From NCBI GenBank assembly GCA_036558745.1, contig DATBEZ010000081.1, forward strand, positions 22,571-86,570: a stretch of 64,000 bases of DNA, in the 5' to 3' direction. Origin of the DNA: JAMXLJ01 sp036558745. Its GTDB lineage: Bacteria; Actinomycetota; Acidimicrobiia; IMCC26256; JAMXLJ01. How positions within the stretch are numbered: position 1 is the stretch's first letter; the number at the start of each line of letters is the position of its first letter. Below are positions 18,173-25,165 of this stretch, one piece after another. Below the pieces are notes generated by a model. The model saw nothing but the letters and a program-made list of their open reading frames with translations, searched no databases and was not told where the DNA came from. Made by a program: the position numbers and the translations under genes.

Positions 18173-19347
18173 CGCGTCGCTTCCGCATCCTGCGCGGCTT
18201 CGTGAGCGTCGTCCTCCGCGGCGTCGTACGCGACCGCACCGCGCTGTTCTTCCTCATCGTGTTGCCGGTCGCGATCATCGTGATCATCGGGGCGACGTTC
18301 GGCGGGGTGCAGCGCCTCGACATCGGCGTCGTGCAGACGGGCCACGGACCGATCGAGCGCGCGATCGTCGGCGAGCTGGGCCGGGCCGACGGCATCAGGG
18401 TCCGCACGTACCGCGACCTGGCGTCCATGCGGAGCGCGGTGCGGCGGGGCACCATCGCGGCGGGCATCGTGCTGGCCCCGAGCCTCGATGCCCGCGCCGC
18501 CGGCTCGGGTGTCGTCGACGTGCCGTTCGTCAGCAACACTGCCACCACGGGGTCCTTCGCGGCGCGCAACCTGGTCGACGGCGCGCTCGAGCGCGTCGGC
18601 GCGCGCGTCGCCGCGGCCCGGTTCGCGGTCGCGCAGACCGGTACGTCGTTCGCGACCGCGCTCGCCACGACGGCACGCCTCCAGCAGCGCGCGCCGGTCG
18701 TCGCGGTGAAGGCCGAGGACGTGGGATCGGGGCGGGTCCGCACCCTCAGCCGGTTCTCACTTACCGCGCCCCAGAACCTCGTGCTCTTCGTCTTCGTGAA
18801 CGCGGCCGCGTCGGGCGCGGCGCTGGTGCGGATGCGCAACTCCGGGGTGCTGCGTCGTGCGCTGGCAAGCCCGATCGGGTCCGGCACCGTCGTGGCCGGC
18901 GTCGCGCTCGGTTGGCTGGCGATCGCGATCCTGCAGTCGCTCATCATCGTCGGCATCGGCGCGCTCGTGTTCGGTGTCGACTGGGGCGATCCCCTCGCGG
19001 CGACGGTGCTCATCGTCGTCTACGCGCTCGTCGGGTCGGGGGCGGGCCTGCTCGTCGGTGCGATCGGTCGCAGCGAGGACCGGGTGAGCGCGATCGCGCC
19101 CGTCACCGGCATCGTGCTCGGCGCGCTGGGCGGCTGCATGATCCCGTTGGAGATCTTCCCGCCGACCATGCGGACGATCGCGCACGTCGTGCCCCAGTTC
19201 TGGGCGATCACCGCGTGGCAGCACCTCGTGTTCGACGGCGCCGGTCTGGGTGGCGTGATCGTGCCGATCGTCGTGCTCGCCGTGTTCGCGGCGGTGTTCC
19301 TCGCCGTCGCGACGACGTTCCTGCGCCGCGACCTCGTCCAGGGCTGA
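18169..19347 (+). CDS. ABC-2 type transporter permease (second of two)
   Basis: 392 residues with the same architecture as its neighbour: a first helix (ALFFLIVLPVAIIVIIGATF), a large outer loop, then five helices including VVAGVALGWLAIAILQSLIIVG and IVLGALGGCMIPLEIFPPTM. The ATG overlaps the preceding stop (ATGA), showing translational coupling. The two permeases are clearly related in layout and probably arose by duplication. The substrate is unknown. Confidence 0.88.
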   Translation: MTRRFRILRGFVSVVLRGVVRDRTALFFLIVLPVAIIVIIGATFGGVQRLDIGVVQTGHGPIERAIVGELGRADGIRVRTYRDLASMRSAVRRGTIAAGIVLAPSLDARAAGSGVVDVPFVSNTATTGSFAARNLVDGALERVGARVAAARFAVAQTGTSFATALATTARLQQRAPVVAVKAEDVGSGRVRTLSRFSLTAPQNLVLFVFVNAAASGAALVRMRNSGVLRRALASPIGSGTVVAGVALGWLAIAILQSLIIVGIGALVFGVDWGDPLAATVLIVVYALVGSGAGLLVGAIGRSEDRVSAIAPVTGIVLGALGGCMIPLEIFPPTMRTIAHVVPQFWAITAWQHLVFDGAGLGGVIVPIVVLAVFAAVFLAVATTFLRRDLVQG

Positions 19348-19369
19348 CCCACCGAGCGAGGCGGGCGGG

Positions 19370-20098
19370 CTACGGCAGGCGGGTCGCGAGCAGGATGATG
19401 AGGAGGATCTCGACCGCGACGATGAGTGCGGCCGCGGCAACGCCGGGCAGGAGGAACGCGGCGAGCGCGATCGTCAACGCGCGCCCGCACACCGCGTAGA
19501 CGAGCATGCGGTGGTCGACGCTCGTCGTCGGCACGGCGACGTCGCGGTGAGCCTCCTCGTCGGTCGAGGGGCGGTCGCCGAGGAGCGAGCGCACGTCCTC
19601 GGGCGGGTAGTCGCGCAGCAGGCTGCGCCGGTTCCGGTACACCGCGATGCCCGCGACCTCGCACGCCGCGGCCAGGCGACGGTTGCGGGTCACGACCGCG
19701 ACCACGCGCGCCCGTTCCGCGCGGAAGCCGCGCTCGCCCATGAGCACGACGCCCGACGCCTGGATCGCGCCGAACACGCGCGCGTTGAGGATGCCCGCGT
19801 CCTCCGGCTCGTACCACGCGTAGATCCCGCACGTGCAGCCCGGCGACGGAGCCGGATGGTCGGGCGCGTCGTCGGGTCCCGCGTCCGCGGGTCGGCGCAG
19901 CTTGAGCGGGCTGCACTTCGCCGTGAGCACCGGCGACCAGACCACGCCCCGCTGGGTCACCGCCGTGAGGGGCAACGCGCCCTCGGGCACCTGCGTCCAC
20001 CGGGTGACCCCCCGCCACGTGCGGTAGCCGCGCAGCGTTCCCGCGACCAGCGGGCGGCCGGCGTCACCCCCGCCGCAGCGCTCCGAGATCTCGCTCAC
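19370..20098 (-). CDS. Uncharacterised protein with two C-terminal membrane helices
   Basis: 242 residues. I do not recognise a named family. The N-terminal half contains LVAGTLRGYRTWR, a Cys-containing stretch (CSPLKLRR, CTCGIYAWYEPEDA) and a conserved-looking IQASGVVLMGERGFRAERARVVAVV. The last 60 residues hold two hydrophobic helices (ALTIALAAFLLPGVAAAALIV and a shorter one). It may be a tail-anchored membrane protein with a cytoplasmic domain of unknown role. It converges on the ABC exporter operon, 22 bp away. Confidence 0.6.
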   Translation of the reverse strand: MSEISERCGGGDAGRPLVAGTLRGYRTWRGVTRWTQVPEGALPLTAVTQRGVVWSPVLTAKCSPLKLRRPADAGPDDAPDHPAPSPGCTCGIYAWYEPEDAGILNARVFGAIQASGVVLMGERGFRAERARVVAVVTRNRRLAAACEVAGIAVYRNRRSLLRDYPPEDVRSLLGDRPSTDEEAHRDVAVPTTSVDHRMLVYAVCGRALTIALAAFLLPGVAAAALIVAVEILLIILLATRLP

Positions 20099-20113
20099 GT
20101 CGCGAGCCCCCGC

Positions 20114-20269
20114 TCAGGCGGGGGTCGGGACGGGCTGCTCCGGCTCGGGTGCCGGTTTCGGTGGTGCGGGGAGCTCGACGGGCGCCGCGTGGTCGGGCAG
20201 CGGCTCGAACACGATCTCGCGGCGGATCGGCCCGATCTCGCCGGCGCGTACCGGGCAGGAGCTCGTCAT
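20114..20269 (-). CDS. Small Pro-rich protein, 51 residues
   Basis: A short frame starting ATG at 20269 after a textbook ribosome site (GGGAGGAGGCCG). The product reads MTSSCPVRAGEIGPIRREIV and continues into EPLPDHAAPVELPAPP and a Pro/Glu tail. The strong ribosome site and uniform G/C third positions support it as real. It resembles small hypothetical proteins seen in other actinobacteria. No function can be given. Confidence 0.6.
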   Translation of the reverse strand: MTSSCPVRAGEIGPIRREIVFEPLPDHAAPVELPAPPKPAPEPEQPVPTPA

Positions 20270-20396
20270 CGGCCTCCTCCCTTCGAGAGCGGTCGCTTCG
20301 GTCCAGGGTGCCCCGTGGCGGCGCCCGCGACAAGACCTTCCCGGACCGACCTCTCCCGTACGCCACCGATGGGCGGCGGGCGGGGGACCATCGGGC

Positions 20397-20856
20397 TCAG
20401 ACGCCGAGGTCGGAGAGGTTGATCCGCAGGCGGCCCTCGCCGATCGCGTCGGCCCGCTGGTGGAGCATCTCGCGGGTCTCGTCGAGGCCGTAGCTGATGA
20501 TGAAGCGATCGTCCTTGACGCCCTCCACCGCGAACCGGCCGGGCCGGTTGCGGTCCGCGGTCCACAGGCCGGTGTCGAGAAGACCCCCCGAGGGATAGAG
20601 CACCGCGGCGCGCAGCGCCGTGGCGCGCATACACCTCGTCGGCCAGCGCCCCGAAAGATTCGAACTTCGAGACGTCGGTGACGACGCCGCTCACCTCGCC
20701 GACCGCGTGCAACTCGGACACGGTCTCGCCGAGCGCGGGCCCTTCGACGTCGGCGATCACCCCCTTCGCGCCCTCTTCCAGCAGCGCGCGGCACAGGCCC
20801 GTGCCCACGCCGCCCGCACCGCCGGTGACGACCGCGACCCTTCCCCGTACCTCCAT
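20397..20856 (-). pseudogene. Short-chain dehydrogenase/reductase with internal deletion and frameshift
   Basis: The 5' part (ATG 20856, RBS GAGAGG) encodes a normal SDR start: VAVVTGGAGGVGTGLCRALL, then the VIADVEG acidic turn and VVTDVSKFESFGALADEVYA. At about 20625 the frame breaks. A different frame then carries a typical SDR C-terminal tail, AVLYPSGGLLDTGLWT to the stop at 20397. The whole middle, including the catalytic Ser and Tyr-x3-Lys, is missing: about 150 residues remain instead of about 280. This is best explained by a deletion that also shifted the frame, so no active enzyme is made. Confidence 0.8.
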
Positions 20857-20915
20857 GGCCTCTCGCTCCCTCGGTCACCATGGGTCGGGAGGAGCCCGAG
20901 TCGAACGGGTTCCCT

Positions 20916-20931
20916 CGCTCGCCGGCGAGCG
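20916..20931. terminator. 16-bp perfect palindrome between TetR stop and SDR remnant
   Basis: CGCTCGCC followed by its mirror, flanked at 20888 and 20938 by an inverted GGAGGAGC / GCTCCTCC pair. Its place right after the TetR stop on the minus strand suggests a terminator, but it has no U-tract. Confidence 0.45.
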
Positions 20932-20949
20932 GCCTTCGCTCCTCCGTCG

Positions 20950-21633
20950 CTACGGTCGCCGCTCCGTTGCCAGCAGCGACGCGATGAGCGTCGTGAGCGT
21001 GTGCTCGAACACGTCGTCGAGCTCCGCCGGCTTGCGCATCTCCTGGATCAGGCCTGGGTCGAGCGCCGGATCCTCCACGTCGGCCCACAGCTCCTCCGAG
21101 CGTCGTTGGGCCGGTATCGCGGGCGGCATGCACGGCTCGAGCACGATGAACCCGCCGACCACGTAGAGGATCGAACGGGTCGCGCGCGCGGCGCGCTTGC
21201 CCCGCAGGCCCGCGGCCGTGATCTCCCGGGCGAGGGCGATCTGCATCGGCAGCGCGAGCGCGGGGCTGAGGCCGCGCTCCAGCGCGACCGCGGTGAGGTT
21301 GGCGTGGTCGCGCGCCATGTCGCGGATCTGGCGGGCCACCGACAGGAGGCGTGCCTCGGGCGTGCGGCCCCGCACCGCGGTGGCGACGAGGCGCTCGGTG
21401 TAGCGCTCGACCACCGCGTCGAGGAGCTGCTCCCGCCCGCCGACGTGCCAGTAGATGCTGGTCGGCACCACACCGAGCTGGGCCGAGAGCTTGCGCATCG
21501 ACAGGGCGTCGACCCCGTCGCGCTCGATGATCGCGAGCGCCTCGTCGACGACGCGCTCCCGGGTGACCCCCGAACGGCGGCGCGGGGTACCGGGCGCGCG
21601 ACGGGCCCGGGTGGCGGTGCTCATGGCCGGCAT
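20950..21633 (-). CDS. TetR/AcrR family transcriptional regulator (controls ADC-amidohydrolase genes)
   Basis: 227 residues. The N-terminal HTH reads DALSMRKLSAQLGVVPTSIYWHVGGREQLLD, standard for TetR. The C-terminal domain resembles the TetR_C_11-like group. ATG at 21633 was chosen, and ATG at 21624 is equally possible. It is divergent from the acetoacetate-decarboxylase-like gene, and the gap holds an operator-like sequence (21656-21673). A copy at the same internal spacing lies at 25072-25088 before the second amidohydrolase, so this protein likely represses all three genes. Confidence 0.88.
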   Translation of the reverse strand: MPAMSTATRARRAPGTPRRRSGVTRERVVDEALAIIERDGVDALSMRKLSAQLGVVPTSIYWHVGGREQLLDAVVERYTERLVATAVRGRTPEARLLSVARQIRDMARDHANLTAVALERGLSPALALPMQIALAREITAAGLRGKRAARATRSILYVVGGFIVLEPCMPPAIPAQRRSEELWADVEDPALDPGLIQEMRKPAELDDVFEHTLTTLIASLLATERRP

Positions 21634-21655
21634 CTTTACACGCCGCCGTGCGTAT

Positions 21656-21673
21656 GTAACGTTGTTCCACAAC
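21656..21673. promoter_or_regulatory. Putative TetR operator, copy 1
   Basis: GTAAC, three bases, then GTTCCACAA. It contains the 5-bp inverted repeat GTTGT-TCC-ACAAC. It sits between the divergent TetR and ADC-family genes. The same GTAAC-N3-GTTCCACAA layout recurs at 25072. Confidence 0.65.
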
Positions 21674-21699
21674 ACCGTCGCCCGGGGGAGGACCGACCG

Positions 21700-22503
21700 A
21701 TGGCCCAGTCGAACACGCCGACGACTCGGATCCGCTACGGCGCCCGCAGCGCGGAGGAGCGGCGCAGCCGCGAGATCGAGGCGACGAGCGCGGAGATCTG
21801 GTCGACCGCGATCACCGCGGTCTACGAGACCGATCCCGAGCTGGTCGCCGCGGTCCTGCCGAGGCCGCTCGAGCCCGGACCCGAGCCGCTCGTGCGCATC
21901 ACGATCACGGCGGTGCAGATGCCCGTCGGCCCCGCGTTCGGTGCCGGGTGGATCGGCGTCCAGGCCCGTCACGGGGACGTGCTCGGGGAGTACCCGATCT
22001 TCATGCCCATGACGACGGAGCAGTCGGTCGTCGGCGGCCGCGACACCTACGGCGAGCCGAAGAAGATCGCCGAGGTGCGCGCGACGCGCGACGGCGACCG
22101 CATCGAGGGCGTGATCGCGCGCATGGGCTTCACCATCTGCGAGGTCCGCGGCCGCATCAACGAGACGCGGGAGCCGTACGAGAAGCGCAAGACCGACTTC
22201 TGGTTCAAGTGCTCGCCCTCGGCCGAGCGCGGGGGCGCGCTCGACCAGGATCCGCTTCTGGTCTACGGCGAGAAGACCGAGAAGGCCCGGGTGCACGAGG
22301 GCATCGACGGCGAGTTGATCCTCAAGGACTCGCCGCTCGATCCCGTCGCCGATCTCGTCGTGCGCAACGTCGTCGACATCAACTGGACCGAGCGGGCCAC
22401 GATCCAGGTCGGGCGCATCATCGGACCCGTGCCGCGCGAGCACCTCGAGCCGTTCCTGCACCAGCGCTACGACGACCTGTCCGTCCTCGGCTCCAAGGAC
22501 TGA
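21700..22503 (+). CDS. Acetoacetate decarboxylase (ADC) superfamily protein
   Basis: 267 residues of the ADC fold. Visible features are ITAVQMPVGPAFGAGWIGVQ, EYPIFMPMTTEQSVVGGRDTYGEPKKIAE (the region of the Schiff-base lysine) and the C-terminal NVVDINWTERATIQVGRIIG. Family members are decarboxylases, aldolases or dehydratases working through a lysine, or unclassified. The ATG follows GGGGGAGG. A TIM-barrel amidohydrolase starts 2 bp after its stop, so the two likely act in one pathway of aromatic or fatty acid breakdown; this is inference. It is divergently transcribed from a TetR gene. Confidence 0.85.
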   Translation: MAQSNTPTTRIRYGARSAEERRSREIEATSAEIWSTAITAVYETDPELVAAVLPRPLEPGPEPLVRITITAVQMPVGPAFGAGWIGVQARHGDVLGEYPIFMPMTTEQSVVGGRDTYGEPKKIAEVRATRDGDRIEGVIARMGFTICEVRGRINETREPYEKRKTDFWFKCSPSAERGGALDQDPLLVYGEKTEKARVHEGIDGELILKDSPLDPVADLVVRNVVDINWTERATIQVGRIIGPVPREHLEPFLHQRYDDLSVLGSKD

Positions 22504-22505
22504 CC

Positions 22506-23777
22506 ATGAGCGACACCGCGAACGACCGCTACACGATCGTCTCGTCCGACTGCCACGCCGGGCTGCAGTGCGAGGGGTACCGGCCCTACCTCGAGTCGCA
22601 GTATCACGCGGCGTTCGACGAGTTCCTCGCGGAGCGCAACGCGCGCCGCGAGGAGGCGATGCGGATGAACTACGACTACATCATGGGCTGGGAGACCGAG
22701 CACGAGGAAGGTCTCCGCGGCGCGTACGACGCCGAGCAGCGTGACAAGGAGCTCGACGCCGACGGCGTGTCGGCCGAGGTGATCTTCGCCGACGCCGACG
22801 CGATCACGGGCATGGCGTCGCCGCCCTTCGGCGCGGGGCTGTCCGCGGGAACGATCGAGGACCCCGAGCTCGCGTTCGCCGGCGCGCGTGCGCACAACCG
22901 CTTCCTCGAGGAGCTGTGCAGCCGTTCACCGGAGCGTCGCGGTGGTGTCGCGCTCGTGCCCGTCACCCACGACATCGCGCGCGGTGTCGCCGAGGTCGAG
23001 CGGCTCGCGGGCACGCCCGGCATCCGCGGCGTCATGGTGCCGACGATGTGGCACGACCGGCTGCCGTACAACCACCGCGACTACGACCCGTTCTGGGCCG
23101 CGTGCCAGGACGCCGGCTTCGTGGTGCACACCCATTCGGGCGAGGCACCCCAGGACGAGTACGGCGACAACATCGGCATCTACCTGGCCGAGGTCGTGTG
23201 GTGGGCGATCCGCCCGCTGTGGCACCTGCTGTTCTCGGGCGCGTTCGAGCGCTATCCGGACCTCAAGTTCACCGTCACGGAGGCGGCCGCGTACTGGGCT
23301 CCCGACCTGATGTGGAAGTGGGACTTCTACTTCGGCGGCGGGCACACCACGAAGAAGATGGCCGCGATGATGCAGGGCGTCATCTCGAAGCTGCCGTCGG
23401 AGTACTTCGGCACGAACATCTTCATCGGCGCGTCGACGATGTCGAAGGAGGAGATCCGCCGCCGTCACGTGATCGGCACCCACGTCGCGATGTGGGGGAC
23501 GGACTACCCGCATCCCGAGGGGACGTGGCCGAACACGGTGGCGCGGTTGAAGAACGACTTCGCCGACGTGCCGGTCGAGGACGCGCGCGACATGCTCGGG
23601 CTCACCGCGGCGCGCTGCTACGGCTTCGACCTCGACGCGCTCGCGCCGATCGCGTCTGCCATCGGTCCGCGTCCCGAGGATCTCGGTCAGGACCCAGCCA
23701 ACGTGCGCACCGACCCCGAGACGGTCGCCGCGGCCCGCTGGTGGAAGCAGGAGTACGGCATCACCGGCGCGCTGTAG
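22506..23777 (+). CDS. Amidohydrolase 2 family (ACMSD-like TIM barrel), first copy
   Basis: 423 residues. It starts with the metal motif VSSDCHAG (D-x-H). HTHSGEAP, the central ELDADGVSAEVIF, and GTDYPHPEGTWP near the C-terminus (the metal-binding Asp) are further hallmarks of amidohydrolase_2. Members are Zn-dependent decarboxylases or hydrolases of aromatic ring-fission products. The start is 2 bp after the ADC-family stop. A paralogue lies directly convergent across hairpin C1; the two share the order of motifs but are only moderately alike. Confidence 0.88.
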   Translation: MSDTANDRYTIVSSDCHAGLQCEGYRPYLESQYHAAFDEFLAERNARREEAMRMNYDYIMGWETEHEEGLRGAYDAEQRDKELDADGVSAEVIFADADAITGMASPPFGAGLSAGTIEDPELAFAGARAHNRFLEELCSRSPERRGGVALVPVTHDIARGVAEVERLAGTPGIRGVMVPTMWHDRLPYNHRDYDPFWAACQDAGFVVHTHSGEAPQDEYGDNIGIYLAEVVWWAIRPLWHLLFSGAFERYPDLKFTVTEAAAYWAPDLMWKWDFYFGGGHTTKKMAAMMQGVISKLPSEYFGTNIFIGASTMSKEEIRRRHVIGTHVAMWGTDYPHPEGTWPNTVARLKNDFADVPVEDARDMLGLTAARCYGFDLDALAPIASAIGPRPEDLGQDPANVRTDPETVAAARWWKQEYGITGAL

Positions 23778-23779
23778 CC

Positions 23780-23830
23780 CACTCTGGAGTCGTTTTCCTG
23801 CGCACGAGCGGGTGAATCGACTCCAGAGTG
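23780..23830. terminator. Hairpin C1 (GGAGTCG family) at a convergent junction
   Basis: A perfect 13-bp stem, CACTCTGGAGTCG and CGACTCCAGAGTG, with two more pairs inward across a mismatch and a loop of about 19 nt. It fills the 58-bp gap between two convergent amidohydrolase genes. The right arm shares 13 bases (ATCGACTCCAGAG) with hairpin C2 at 59065. Confidence 0.8.
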
Positions 23831-23835
23831 CCGGG

Positions 23836-25062
23836 TCACCAGGAGCGGACGATGGGGTTGTCGTCGAAGGCGCCGCACGTCGTGCCCTCGGGCCACGCCT
23901 CGAGCGGCCGGTGCACGTCCTCGACGCGCGGGCCGAGCCGGTCCGCCAGCGGCGCGAGCAGTCCGAGGTCGAAGTGGTACACGTCGGCCGCGGTGAGGCC
24001 GAACATGAGGCGGCACTCCTCGTCGGGCACGTTCGCGAACGTCACCTGCAGGGCCTCGAGCGTGTGCGGGACCGATCCCTCGTTGTGCGGGTAGTCGGCG
24101 CCCCACATGATCCGGTCGATGCCGATGAGGTGGCGCACGTCGCACTCGGCCGGGCGCAGGAAGCTCGCGCCGATCCAGCAGTTGCGCGCGAAGTACTCGC
24201 TCGGCGTGAGCGACATCTTGGCGACCGCCTCGCCGCCGAAGAGGTGCTCCGGATGGGTCTCCTTCTTCATGCGGCCGTAGAACCAGTCGAGGCTCGCGAG
24301 CCCGCCGGGCACCCAGCCCGTGCCCTGCTCGGTGAGCACGAACCGCAACTGCGGGTGGCGCTCGAAGACGCCGGCGAAGATCAGCGCCCAGAGCGCGCGG
24401 TGCCCGTAGATGGGGAGCTCGATGAGCAGGATGGCGCGTGACGCGGCGTCCATCGCGAACGGCGGGATGCCACCGCCCGCGTGGTGATTCATCGTGACGT
24501 CGAGCTCCGCGCACGTCTGCCACAGCGGCTCGTAGTCGTCCGACCAGAGCGGCGCGACCTCGACGTGCCCGGGCGGCACACCCGGCAGCATGATGCCGCC
24601 GGTCAGGCCGTGCTCGACGGCCCAGCGCGTCTCGGCGACCGCGTCGTCGACATCGTGCACGAGGATCTGCGCGATGCCGGCGCGACGCCCGGGTGCCTCG
24701 GCGCAGAAGTCGGCGAGCCACCGGTTGTGGGCCTGGATGCCCGCCCACCGGCGTTCGTACTCGGCGCGCGACGGGAGTGGCGCGAGCAGGTTGCCGGACG
24801 GGAAGAACGGCGGAATCGTGTTCGGGTACAGGACCTCGGCGACGACACCGTCGCCGTCGAGCTCGCGCAGGCGTCGTTCGGTGTTCCAGTTGCGGTTGGC
24901 GTCGGGGTCGACGAGATCGCCCCACGGGTTGACGTACGCGTCGGCCCATGCGTCGAACTCGTCGTGCCACGTGCTCGCCAGGTAGGGCTTGTAGTCACGC
25001 AGATCCGCGCCGGCGTGCCCGTCGACGGAGATCACCAGGTACCGGTCCGACGTGCTGCCCAT
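23836..25062 (-). CDS. Amidohydrolase 2 family (ACMSD-like TIM barrel), second copy
   Basis: 408 residues. The opening VISVDGHAGADLRDYKPYL carries the D-x-H metal site. Other hallmarks are NHHAGGGIPP and MWGADYPHNEGSVPHTL. It is a paralogue of the gene across the convergent hairpin. ATG at 25062 was chosen: a TACCGT -10 box ends 6 nt upstream, giving a leaderless transcript, whereas the longer in-frame start at 25239 runs through the divergent promoter. The promoter also carries the second copy of the operator at 25072, so it likely belongs to the same TetR regulon. Confidence 0.88.
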   Translation of the reverse strand: MGSTSDRYLVISVDGHAGADLRDYKPYLASTWHDEFDAWADAYVNPWGDLVDPDANRNWNTERRLRELDGDGVVAEVLYPNTIPPFFPSGNLLAPLPSRAEYERRWAGIQAHNRWLADFCAEAPGRRAGIAQILVHDVDDAVAETRWAVEHGLTGGIMLPGVPPGHVEVAPLWSDDYEPLWQTCAELDVTMNHHAGGGIPPFAMDAASRAILLIELPIYGHRALWALIFAGVFERHPQLRFVLTEQGTGWVPGGLASLDWFYGRMKKETHPEHLFGGEAVAKMSLTPSEYFARNCWIGASFLRPAECDVRHLIGIDRIMWGADYPHNEGSVPHTLEALQVTFANVPDEECRLMFGLTAADVYHFDLGLLAPLADRLGPRVEDVHRPLEAWPEGTTCGAFDDNPIVRSW

Positions 25063-25068
25063 GCGCTT

Positions 25069-25074
25069 ACGGTA
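25069..25074 (-). promoter_or_regulatory. -10 box TACCGT of a leaderless amidohydrolase promoter
   Basis: TACCGT on the minus strand, then 6 nt to the ATG. This is the spacing expected if transcription starts at the A of ATG. It overlaps the operator copy 2. Confidence 0.6.
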
Positions 25075-25088
25075 ACACCGTTCCACAA
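25072..25088. promoter_or_regulatory. Putative TetR operator, copy 2
   Basis: GTAAC, three bases (ACC), then GTTCCACAA: 14 defined positions identical to the copy at 21656 with identical spacing. It overlaps the -10 box of the minus-strand amidohydrolase and lies in the divergent gap before the receiver/TrxR fusion gene. Confidence 0.65.
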
Positions 25089-25165
25089 ACTGGGGAACGG
25101 GCCCGGGACCATGGAATCCGACCGCCCTAGACTCCTTGGCCGTCCGGCGCAGGGGAGGTGCGATC

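Noticed and set aside
20888..20912. tRNA-like T-arm (CCCGTTCGACTCGGG) on the minus strand
   Set aside because: No anticodon or D arm and no acceptor stem can be formed around it; it is part of an intergenic hairpin.
20950..22461. A 503-residue minus-strand frame that reads through the divergent TetR/ADC promoter
   Set aside because: The first half is antisense to the ADC-family gene; the TetR proper starts at 21633 or 21624.
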